The translations under genes were made by a program, and so were the position numbers. Of a stretch of 64,000 nucleotides of DNA, positions 24,601-54,700 are shown piece after piece. Position 1 is the stretch's first letter. Each line of letters opens with the position of its first letter. This DNA comes from Streptomyces fungicidicus (GTDB lineage: Bacteria; Actinomycetota; Actinomycetes; Streptomycetales; Streptomycetaceae), in assembly GCF_003665435.1 (NCBI RefSeq), contig NZ_CP023407.1, positions 5,629,501 through 5,693,500 of the forward strand, in the 5' to 3' direction. The notes beneath the pieces are model-generated. The model saw only the letters and a list, made by a program, of their open reading frames with translations. It did no database searches and had not been told where the DNA came from.

Positions 24601-24827
24601 AGGTGCTCGGCCTGCCGACCGTCGGCGTCGACGACGACTTCTTCGCCCTCGGCGGCCACTCCCTGCTCGCGACCCGGCTCATCGCCCGCGTCCGCGCCTC
24701 GCTGCGAGAAGAACTGCCGATCGAGGAACTGTTCGCGACTCCTACACCGGCCGCGCTCGCGGCCTGGCTTGCCGAGCACGGCGGCGGGACGCGGAGCACC
24801 AGGCCCGCGCTGCGCCCGATGCGCTGA
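18522..24827 (+). CDS. endA: EndA, two-module NRPS (starter C; Asp1, Thr2)
   Basis: A 2101-residue synthetase arranged C-A-T-C-A-T. The first C domain (about 8-430, HHLVLDG at 137-142) is a starter-type domain at the very N-terminus, expected to N-acylate Asp1 with the lipid tail. A1 reads DLTKVGHVG at the specificity positions, the Asp code; carrier serine Ser996. C2 has HHIAADAWS (from His1175). A2 reads DFWSVGMVH, Thr-like; carrier serine Ser2047. There is no epimerisation or thioesterase domain. The ATG at 18522 follows GGGGGAGG. The protein ends in a STRPALRPMR tail similar to that of EndB, a possible docking element. A2 contains a tract of atypical G/T-ending codons that is almost identical to A5 of EndB. 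Confidence 0.93.
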   Translation: MRRKDLERLTSGQLGVWYAQQLEPLSPVYNIAEYVEIRGDVDVGLLVSALRSALDEAQTYRLRFRQEDAGPGQYVDDSLELPVHVADLGSAGDPRAAAVEWMTADLDRPADPLTGPLAAHAVFRLGPGHVLWYQRAHHLVLDGTSLSVFAARVADLYTASASGRPPAGGAPGPLSVLLDADRSYLRSEEYARDRRFWREYLADLPGQGAARGDRTRSLPGRPLLHTHPNDASAATELREAARRLRTSPAVLSLTAAALYRHRTTGTRDVVLGVPVTGRTTGRELGIPGMTSNVVPLRLSLDRGVTVAELLRRTSRTLRDCLRHQRYPYGDILADQGLVGRGALRDLSVNLMFLNRPLRFGDAVATRTGLSSGPIDDVAIGVYDRGDDGFRTVVQTNPGLHDPGAGAEISRAFRTVLGRLAAAPADAFADRIDALDEDQRRRVLVTWNRTVTSGVAPSVLSRFEEHAARTPDAVAVVCGASETTYRELDERAERLAGVLRGHGVGPEAVVAVCLPPGPALLTAFLAAWKAGAAYLPMDPGHPAERARLTLAESRATALIATGEPLRDLAGSGIAALDPDDLPVTAPAAPAAPAPLPAQLAYLIFTSGSTGVPKGVAVTHGALANYTVWAAEFFRMRPGDHSPMHSSTAFDLAVTGVLVPLVCGGAVDISPEGGAAGLAALTRARAGEPFGLVKVVPGHLPLLTETLTVPERASATRRLVVGGEALPGAHVRAWLRDAPDTVVVNHYGPTETTVGCCVFEVPSGRPVGDRVPIGRPIANTRLYALDDALNPVPVGALGELYVAGAGLARGYARRAGPTAERFVACPFGPPGQRMYRTGDLVRWTAGGQLEFAGRADDQIKINGYRVEPAEIEAVLSRHPAVARAVVVPRTTDRDGPPQLVAYVVPAGGKEADTREVRRFAAHALPAHMVPATVVALDTLPLTANGKADRSALPAPDPGTSDRAPRSPRQTILCELFAEVLGLPRVGTDDDFFALGGHSLPATRLIARIRAGLGVEVPMKALFAAPTVAALDTWLDDDGPTRPPVRPAPRPDPLPLSPAQHRLWFLHRMRGQSATYNVPLGLRLTGPLDREALQAALCDLVERHQTLRTVYPDTDGVPRQRILAPEEARPRLETSEWDGPGGLERAARYAFDLRHELPLRAELLTVGPREHVLLLIVHHIAADAWSMSPLARDLATAYAARSRGRAPDWPRLPAQYADYTLWQRQLLGAADDPGSLLGSQIRYWREQLDGLPARLELPADRPRPAVASHRGARLPIRLEQDLHQALTRLARQQGATLFMVLHAAVAALLTRLGAGTDIPLGAPIAGRTDEALDDLAGCFVNTLVLRADTSGNPAFDDLLQQVRNTDLAAYEHQDVPFEHLVEVLNPERSQAHHPLFQVGLGLQNVSPPTLGLPGLDTRPEPVDTGTARFDLMLNLTDTHTDDATPAGVTGTVEYATDLFDAGTVRTLVDRLVRLLEQVADDPRRRLGDLDLLTAEERRGLVAETTAAEGSEATLPELFAVQAARTPDATAVTAGGVELSYAELDARAEGLARGLVGRGVGPESVVGVLLGRSADVVVAVLAVAKAGGAYLPVDPDYPADRVAFVLSDAGAEWVVTSAEFAPVLPAGVAAVTVDGAGSGPVFDSVPLPTVRPDHPAYVIYTSGSTGRPKGVVVPHRSVVALFAATRGVFEFGAGDVWSWFHSLAFDFSVWEVWGALLHGGRVVVVPFDVSRSPREFVELLERERVTVLSQTPSAFYQLMGVGGGLPALRTVVFGGEALEPGRLDGWWERFGEAGPRLVNMYGITETTVHVTHQDLRPDTAADGSVIGRGLPGLSVFLLDEWLRPVPVGAVGEMYVAGAQVARGYRGRAGLTGERFVACPFGAAGGRMYRTGDRARWSRDGRLVFAGRADEQVKIRGFRIEPGEVEAVVAGHRDVAQVAVVAREGGPGGLRLVAYIVAAEGTDGLADRVRVFAGERLPSYMVPSAFVVLGGLPLTVNGKLDRTALPEPTYTAGGGRAAATAEEELLCQAFAEVLGLPTVGVDDDFFALGGHSLLATRLIARVRASLREELPIEELFATPTPAALAAWLAEHGGGTRSTRPALRPMR
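21641..24827 (+). other. EndA module 2: C - A(Thr) - T
   Basis: The LCL-type C domain begins with PLSPAQHRLWFLHRM and has HHIAADAWS. The A-domain code D-F-W-S-V-G-M-V-H fits threonine, with Ser at position 278 where many Thr domains have Asn. The carrier serine codon is at 24660. Codons from about 23050 to 24350 favour GTG, TTG, GGT and CGT, unlike the flanking GTC/CTC/GGC-rich sequence. Confidence 0.87.
23589..24082 (+). repeat. 494-bp repeat shared by A2 and A5 (copy in endA)
   Basis: By direct reading this stretch is identical to 33208-33701 in endB; the first mismatches are at 23588/33207 and 24083/33702. It covers the substrate-pocket half of the Thr-activating A domain. High similarity continues on both sides. 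Confidence 0.85.
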
Positions 24828-24843
24828 AGGAAAGGGGTTCCAC

Positions 24844-45671
<20,828 letters not shown>

Positions 45672-45675
<4 letters not shown>

Positions 45676-48600
45676 TTCCGTTGTCGTTCGCGCAGCGCCG
45701 CCTGTGGTTCCTCTGGAAGCTGGAGGGAGCCGCCACCACCTTCAACATCCCGCTGACCCTCCGGCTGCGCGGCACGCTGGACCGGGAGGCGATGGACGCC
45801 GCACTGCGCGACGTGATCGGCCGCCACGAGGTGCTGCGCACCGTCCTCCCCGCCGTCGACGGGGAGCCGTACCAGCGGATACTGCCCCTGCGGGAGACGG
45901 GCTTCGAACTGGGAGTCGTCCAGGTGCCGCCGGAGGACGCCGAGGCCGCGGTGCGGCGCGCGAGCACGTACGCCTTCGACCTGGCGGAGGAGATCCCGGT
46001 ACGCGCCGACCTGTTCGAAGTGGGTCCGGACGAGCACGTGCTGGCCCTGGTGGTGCACCACATCGCCGCCGACGGCTGGTCCATCGGGCCGCTGATGCGC
46101 GATCTCTCCACCGCCTACACGGCCCGGCTGGCGGGCCGCGCGCCGCGGTGGGAGCCGCTGCCCGTGCAGTACGCCGACTACGCCCTGTGGCAGCGGGAGC
46201 TCCTCGGCACCGGCGACGACCCGGAGAGCACGCTGTCGGAGCAGGTGGCGTACTGGCGGCGCACCCTGGCCGGCGCACCGGAGGAACTGGAACTGCCCAC
46301 CGACCGGCCGCGTCCGGCGCAGACCACCCCCCGAGGGCACACCGCCGAACTGGAGCTCCCCGCGGACACCCACCGGCGGCTGCGGGAACTGGCCGGGGAC
46401 CACGGGGCCAGCCTGCTCATGGTGGCGCAGTCCGCGTTGGCGGTACTGCTGTCCCGGACCGGTGCGGGCGAGGACCTCCCGATGGGCACCCTGGTCGCGG
46501 GACGGAACGACGAAGGGCTCAACGACCTCGTCGGCTTCTTCGTCAACAACCTGGTGATCCGTGCCGACCTGTCGGGCGACCCGACCTTCACCGAGGTGCT
46601 CGAGCGGGTCCGTGAGGCATCCCTGGACGCCTACGAATACCAGGACGTGCCCTTCGAGAAGCTGGTCGAGGAACTGTCACCCACCCGGTCGCTGGCCCGG
46701 CACCCCCTGTTCCAGGTGATGGCGGCCGTGGAGACCGGGGACCCGATGTCCACCGGACCGGGCGGTGGCCCCGCCCTGGAACTCCCCGGGCTCCGCGTCG
46801 AGATGCTCTCCGACGACCAGCAGGCCCGCGACCTCGACCTCGACCTGGTGCTGCGCGAGACGCACGACGGCGACGGGCGGCCCGCGGGACTGCGCGGCGC
46901 CCTCATCGGCGCGGCCGACCTGTTCGACGCCGGTACGGTCCAGCGGATCGCCGACATGCTGGCACGCGTCCTCGAACAGGTCGCCACCACTCCGACGGCC
47001 CACGTCCGCTCCCTGGACGTACTCGATCCGGAGGAGCAGCGGCGGCTTCTCGGGGTGGGGAGTGGTGCGGTGGTGGAGGTGCCGGGGGGTTCGCTCCCGG
47101 AGTTGTTCGCTGCGCAGGCTCGGTTGTCGCCGGATGCGGTGGCGTTGGTGGGCAGCGGTGTCGAGTTGAGTTATCGGGAGGTTGACGCGCGGGCGAATCG
47201 TCTGGCGCGGAAGTTGATCGGGCGGGGTGTGGGTCCGGAGTCGGTGGTGGCTCTGGTGTTGGAGCGTTCGCCGGAGTTGGTGATCGCTGTGCTGGCGGTG
47301 TTGAAGGCGGGCGGCGCGTATGTGGCCGTTGACCCGGGACAACCCGCCGATCGGATCCGCTTCGTGATCGAGGACGCCTCACCTGTCTTGGTGATCGACG
47401 ACCTGAATTTCCTCGCCGAGACCGAGGACTTCGACGACTTTCCGGTCACGGATGCCGACCGTATCTCCCCCCTCCTCCCCTCCCATCCGGCGTACGTGAT
47501 TTACACGTCGGGTTCGACGGGTCGGCCGAAGGGGGTGCTGATCTCTCATGCGGCGTGTGTGAGTTATGTGGCGAGTCATGTCCGGTATGGGGTGAGTGAG
47601 AGCAGTCGGGTGGCGCAGTTCGCGTCGGCGGGGTTCGACGCGTTCTGCGAGGAGTGGTGGCTGGCGTTGCTGGGGGGCGGGGCGCTGGTGGTGGTGCCGT
47701 CGGAGCGGCGGCTGGGTGAGGAGCTGGTGCGGTTCCTGCTGGAGGAGCGCGTGACGCACGCGACGCTGCCGCCGGCGGTGGCGGTGCTGATGCGGGAGGA
47801 GGCACTGGCCCCGGGGTTCGTGCTGGATGTGGGGGGTGAGGTGTGCCCGCCGGATCTGGTGGACCGCTGGGTGGCGGCCGGCCGGACGCTGTTCAACAGT
47901 TACGGGCCCAGTGAGGCGACGGTGAATGTCACCGTCTGGCAGGCAGTGGACGGGAGTCTGGGCGCCGGGGTGCCGATCGGTCGTCCGGTGGGCAACACGC
48001 GGCTGTACGTGCTGGACGACGGGTTGCGTCCGGTCCCGGTCGGTGTGCTCGGCGAGTTGTACGTCTCGGGCGTGCAGCTGGGGCGGGGCTATCTCGGACG
48101 TGCGGGCCTGACCGCGGAGCGGTTCGTGGCCTGTCCGTATGCCTCCGGCGAGCGGATGTACCGCACCGGTGACCGGGTGAAGTGGAATGCCGAGGGCGAG
48201 TTGGTGTTCGCGGGGCGTGCGGACGACCAGGTGAAGGTCCGGGGTTTCCGGATCGAGCCGGGTGAGGTCGAGACCGTACTCGCGGCGCACCCTGCCGTCG
48301 CCCATGCCGCCGTCGTCGTACGCGAGGACACCCCGGGCGACAAGCGCCTCACCGCCTACGTCGTCCCCCGTACGCCGGGAACGGGCGTCGGTGCTGCCGC
48401 GGTCGCCCGTGTGGCGGAGCGCCTTCCGGCGTACATGGTGCCGTCGGCGGTCGTGGAGCTGGACGCGTTGCCGCTCACCGCGAACGGCAAACTGGACCGC
48501 GAGGCCCTGCCCGTCCCCGAGTACCAGGGCGCCGGTGGCGGGCGGGCGCCCGAGAACGCCCAGGAAGAGCTGGTGTGCCAGGCGTTCGCCGAGGTTTTCG

Positions 48601-48775
48601 GAGTGGACCGGGCCGCGGTCGGGGTGGAGGACGACTTCTTCGCACTCGGCGGCCACTCCCTGCTGGCCGTGTCGCTGGTCGAGTGGTTACGCCGGCGCGG
48701 CGTCTCGGTGTCCGTGCGGGCGCTGTTCGTGTCCGCGACCCCCGCCGCGCTGGCGGCGGCGGCCGGACCGGAACC
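45672..48775 (+). other. EndC module 10: C - A(End) - T
   Basis: The LCL-type C domain has HHIAADGWS from 46056. The A-domain code D-A-E-T-D-G-S-V-N is the enduracididine code and differs from the Orn4 code only at position 236 (Ala for Met). The carrier serine codon is at 48657. The A domain is nearly identical in DNA to A15. Confidence 0.86.
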
Positions 48776-51700
48776 GGTGACGGTGCCGCCGAACCTGATC
48801 CCGGACGGCGCGACCGAGATCACGCCGGACATGCTGACCCTGGTCGAGCTCACCGAGGAGGAGATCGCCCGGGTGGCGGCGGCGGTGCCGGGAGGCGCCG
48901 CCAACATCGCGGACATCTACCCCCTGGCGCCGCTCCAGGAGGGTCTCCTCTTCCACCACCTCATGACCGACGGCGACGGCACGGACGTCTACATCACTCC
49001 CGCCGTCGTCGAGTTCGACTCGCGTGACCGCCTCGACGACTTCTTCGCCGCGCTGCGCTGGATGGTGGACCGCCACGACATCTACCGCACCGCCGTGGTC
49101 TCCGACGGGCTGCGGGAGCCGGTGCAGGTCGTGGTGCGGCACGCCGAACTGACCGTCGAGGAAACGGTTCTGGACGCCGACGGGCCGGACCCCGTCGAAC
49201 AGATGCTGGCCCTCGGCGGACGCCGAATGGAGCTGAACCGGGTACCGCTGATGTCCGCGCACATCGCCGCCGACCCGGGCGGCGACCGGTGGCTGGCCCT
49301 GCTCCGCATCCACCACCTGCTGCAGGACCACACCACCCAGGACGTCCTCTTCGACGATCTGTGGGCCTTCCTGGCCGGCCGGGCCGACGCGTTGCCGCCG
49401 CCGCTCCCGTTCCGCGACTTCGTCGCGCAGTCGCGCCTCGGCACCCCCAGGGAGGAGCACGAGCGGTACTTCGCCGAGCTGCTCGGGGACGTCACCGAGA
49501 CCACCGCACCGTACGGCCTGACCGATGTGCACGGTGACGGCAGCGGATCGGAACAGGCCCGGCTCCGGCTCGACGACGCCCTGGCCGCACGCGTCCGCCG
49601 GGCCGCGCGTACCCTCGGAGCCAGTCCTGCGACCCTGTTCCACCTCGCCTGGGCGCGTGTGCTGGGCGCCGTCTCCGGCCGCGACGACGTCGTCTTCGGC
49701 ACCGTGCTGTTCGGGCGGATGAACGCCGGTGAGGGCGCGGACCGCGTACCGGGCCTGTTCATCAACACCCTCCCGGTGCGCGTGCGGCTCGACCGGCAGA
49801 GCGTGGCGGAGGCGCTGACCGGTCTCCGGCGCGACCTCGCCGATCTGCTCGTGCACGAACACGCGCCGCTGACCCTCGCCCAGGCCGCCTGCGGACTGCC
49901 CGGCGGCAGCCCGCTGTTCACCTCCATCCTCAACTACCGGCACAACACGAACGGGCCGCACGAGTCCCGCGCCGAACTGGACGGCATGCAGGTGCTGTCC
50001 GCCCGCGACCTCACCAACTACCCGCTCGCCGTGGCGGTCGACGCGGACACGGCCGGCTTCACGGTCACCGTGGACGCGGTGACGCCCGCCGACCCGGCAC
50101 GGGTCGGCGCGCTGCTGACCACCTGCCTGGAGTCCCTCACCTCCGCCATCCAGGACGAACCGGCCACGCCGCTCCGTATGGTGGAGGTCCTGGACGGGGC
50201 CGAGCTGACCGCGCTGCTGGACGGCTGGAACGACACCGCGGTGCCCGCGCCGGACGCGTCGCTGCCCGAGGCGTTCGCCGCCACGGTCGCGGCCGCCCCG
50301 GACGCCGTGGCGCTGGTGTGCGGCGACGACCGGATCACCTACGCCGAACTGGACGCCCGGGCCGACCGGTTGGCCCGGACGCTGGTCGCGTCCGGAGTGC
50401 GTCCGGAGTCGGCCGTCGCCGTGGCCATGGAACGCTCGGCCGACCTCGTCGTGGCGCTGCTGGCCGTCTCCAAGGCCGGCGGCGTGTTCGTACCGCTGGA
50501 CGCGGGATGGCCCGCCGCCCGGACGCGCGCCGTGATCGAGGACGCGGACGCCTGCCTGGTGCTGGTGGACGGGACGACGGCCGGGCTGGAGGCCGGGGTC
50601 GCGCTGCTGCGGGTCGACGCCACGACGGACACCGTGGTGGACCTGCCGGGTCCGGTCCCGCCCGACGGGGCCGCGTACGTGATGTACACCTCGGGCTCGA
50701 CGGGCGTACCGAAGGGTGTGGTGACCACACACAAGGACCTGGTGCGCCTGGCCACGGACCGGTGCTGGGGGACCACCCCGCGGGTGCTGTTCCACGCCCC
50801 GCACGCGTTCGACGCCTCCTGCTACGAGCTGTGGGTGCCGCTGCTGTCGGGCGGCACCGTGGTGATCGCGCCGCGGGAGCGCGTCGACGCGGCGCTGATG
50901 CGGCGGTTGACCACCGCGCACCGGCTGACGCACGTCCATGTCACCGCCGGACTGCTGCGGGTGCTGGCCGACGACGACCCCGGCTGCTTCGACGGCGTGC
51001 GCGAAGTGCTGACGGGCGGCGACGTGGTGCCCGCCGACGCCGTGCGCCGCATCCTGGACGCCAACCCGCGGGCCGTCGTGCGGCACATGTACGGACCCAC
51101 CGAGGTGACGCTGTGCGCCACCCAGCACGAGGTCGCCGACGCCGCCGAGGTGGACGGCGTGCTGCCGATCGGCCGGCCGCTCGACAACACCCGCGTGTAC
51201 GTCCTGGACGACGGTCTCAACGTGGTGCCCGTGGGCGTCACCGGGGAACTCTACGTGGCCGGGTCCGGCCTCGCCCGCGGCTACGCCAACCGCGCCGAGT
51301 CGACGGCGGAGCGGTTCGTGGCATGCCCGTTCGGGCCGGGCGAACGGATGTACCGCACCGGTGACCTGGCCCGGTGGACACCGGACGGGCGGCTCGTCTT
51401 CGCGGGCCGGGCGGACGACCAGGTGAAGATCCGCGGGTTCCGGGTGGAGCCGGGCGAGGTCGAGGCGGTGCTCGCCGCGCACCCGGCCGTGGCGCAGGCC
51501 ACCGTCGCCGTACGCGAGGACACCCCCGGGGACAAACGGCTGATCGGCTACCTGGTGCCGGTGGAACAGGGCAGTGCGCTCACCGCCGCGGTACGCGCGT
51601 ACGCGGCCGAGCGCCTCCCCGAGTACCTGGTTCCGGCGGCGTTCGTGGAGCTCGACGCCTTCCCGCTGACGGTCAACGGGAAGGTGGACCGGGCGGCGCT

Positions 51701-54700
51701 GCCCGCGCCCCGGTACCTGACGGGAGCCGGGCGTCTGCCGGCCGACGCCCGCGAGGAACTGCTGTGCCAGGTGTTCGCCGAGGTCCTCGGGCTGCCCGCG
51801 GTCGGTGTGGACGACGACTTCTTCACCCTCGGCGGGCACTCCCTGCTGGTGACCCGCCTGGTGAGCCGGGTACGCGCGACCCTGGACGTGGAACTCCAGA
51901 TCCGTACGGTCTTCGAAGCGCCGACGCCCGGCCGGCTGGCCGCCCGGCTGACCGAGACCGCCGTACCCGGACGCAAGGCGCTGGTGGCCCGGACCCGGCC
52001 GCAGCGGACACCCCTGTCCTTCGCCCAGCAACGCCTGTGGTTCCTCGCGCAGTTGGAGGGGCCGAGCCCGACGTACAACCTTCCGCTGGCGCTGCGCCTG
52101 ACCGGGACGCTGGACCGGGAGGCGTTCCTGGCCGCGCTGGGCGACACGGTCGCACGCCACGAGGTGCTGCGCACCGTGTTCGAGGTGGCCGACGACGGCA
52201 CCCCTTACCAGCGGGTCCTCCCCGCCGACGCGACCGGGTTCGCGCCCGAGGTCGTGGAGGTGCCGTCCGACGGGCTCGCCGACGCGCTCGCGCGTGCGGC
52301 GGCGTACGCGTTCGATCTGGCCGTGGAGACCCCGCTGCGCGCCACGCTGTTCGCGGTGGCGCCGGACGAGCATGTGCTGGTCCTGGTGGTCCACCACATC
52401 GCCGGTGACGCCTGGTCGATGGAGCCGCTGGCGCGCGACGTGTCGACGGCGTACGCGGCCCGGCTCGTCGGGGACGCCCCACGCTGGGAGCCGCTGCCGG
52501 TGCAGTACGCCGACTACACCCTGTGGCAACGGGAACTGCTCGGCGACGAGGACGACCCGGACAGCCTGCTCTCACGGCAGGTGAGCCACTGGCGGGACGC
52601 CCTCTCGGGAGCGCCCGAGGAACTGGACCTGCCGGCCGACCGGCCGCGACCCGCCGAGTTCTCCCACCGCGGCCGCACCGCCGGGCTCGAGTTCCCCGCC
52701 GAGCTGCATCGACGACTGCGGGAGGTGGCACGCGCCGAGGGCGTGACGGTCTTCATGGTGCTCCAGGCCGCGCTGGCGGTGACGCTGTCACGGCTCGGCG
52801 GCGGCACCGACATCCCCATCGGCACGGCCGTCGCCGGCCGTACCGACCAGGCACTGGACGAACTGGCCGGCTTCTTCGTCAACACCCTGGTCCTGCGCAC
52901 CGACCTCTCCGGGAACCCGACGTTCGCCGAGACGCTCCACCGGGTGCGCGACGACCTCCTGACGGCCCTGGCCCACCAGGACGTGCCGTTCGAGCGACTG
53001 GTGGAGGAACTGGCCCCGGTCAGGTCACTGACCAGGCACCCGCTGTTCCAGGTCATGCTGACCTTGCAGAACACCGCGCGGGCCGGCGGCGGAGCGTCCG
53101 CCGCGCTGCCGGGCCTGGAGACGGCCGTGCTGCCGACGGGGGCGACGGCCGCCAAGTTCGACCTCGACCTGGCCCTCGCCGAGACCTTCGACCCGGAGGG
53201 CGCCCCCACCGGGATGCACGGCACGCTCGTCGCCGCCGCCGATCTGTTCGACCAGGAAACGGCCGACCGGCTCGTCGCCTGCTTCACTCGGGCGCTCGAA
53301 GCACTGACCCACCGCACGGACCTGCGGCTTGGCGAGGTCGACCTGCTGGACGAGGCGGAGCTGTCCACCCTCGTCGAGGACTGGAACGGCCCGGCGCTCC
53401 CGACGTCCGAGGCGACGCTTCCTGAACTGTTCGCGGTGCAGGCGGCGAGGACGCCGGACGCGACGGCGGTGACGGCGGGCGGGGTCGAGTTGTCGTACGC
53501 GGAGCTGGACGCACGCGCCGACCGGTTGGCGCGTGGTCTGGTGGGGCGCGGTGTGGGCCCTGAGTCGGTGGTGGGGGTGCTGCTGGGGCGGTCCGCCGAT
53601 GTGGTGGTGGCGGTGCTGGCGGTGGCGAAGGCGGGGGGTGCGTATCTTCCCGTGGACCCGGACTATCCGGCGGATCGTGTGGCGTTCGTGCTGTCCGACG
53701 CGGGGGCCGAGTGGGTGGTGACGTCGGCGGAGTTCGCGCCGGTCCTCCCCGCTGGTGTGGCGGCCGTGCCGGTCGACGGGGCCGGTTCGGGGCCGGTATT
53801 CGACTCGGTGCCGTTGCCGACGGTACGCCCGGACCACCCCGCCTACGTGATCTACACCTCCGGGTCGACGGGACGGCCGAAGGGTGTGGTGGTGCCACAC
53901 CGCAGCGTGGTGGCGCTGTTCGCCGCCGCCCGGGAGATGTTCGCCTTCGGAGCAGACGACGTGTGGAGCGGCTTCCACTCGTTCGCGTTCGACGTCTCCG
54001 TATGGGAGATGTGGGGTGCGCTGCTGCACGGCGGACGCCTGGTGGTGGTGCCGTTCGACGTCTCGCGGTCGCCGCGCGAGTTCGTGGAACTGCTGGAACG
54101 CGAGCGTGTGACCGTCCTGAGCCAGACGCCGTCGGCGTTCTACCAGCTGATGGGCGCGGGGGGCGCGCTGCCCGACCTGCACACCGTGGTCTTCGCCGGT
54201 GAGGCACTGGAGCCGGCGCGGCTCGACGGCTGGTGGGAGCGGCACGGCGGGACCGGGCCGCGGCTGGTCAACATGTACGGGATCACGGAGACGACGGTGC
54301 ACGTCACGCACCACGACCTCCGCCCGGACACCGCCGCGGACGGCAGCGTGATCGGGCGGGGTCTGCCCGGACTGTCGGTGTTCCTGCTGGACGAGTGGCT
54401 GCGGCCCGTCCCGGTGGGCGTGACGGGTGAGTTGTATGTGGCCGGCGCGCAGGCCGCGCGCGGCTATCTGGGGCGTGCCGGGCTCACCGGCGAACGGTTC
54501 GTCGCCTGCCCGTTCGGTGAGGCCGGGGGCCGGATGTACCGGTCGGGTGACCGGGCCCGCTGGTCGCGCGACGGACGGCTGGTGTTCGCGGGGCGTGCGG
54601 ACGAACAGGTGAAGATCCGCGGGTTCCGGATCGAGCCGGGTGAGGTCGAGGCGGTGCTGGCGGGCCACCCCGACGTGGCACAGGCCGCGGTCCTCGTGGG

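Noticed and set aside
24544..24843. An upstream in-frame ATG that would extend endB by 100 codons
   Set aside because: It overlaps the 3' end of endA in another frame, the extension has no domain sequence, and the ATG at 24844 has a strong ribosome binding site and starts directly at the C domain.
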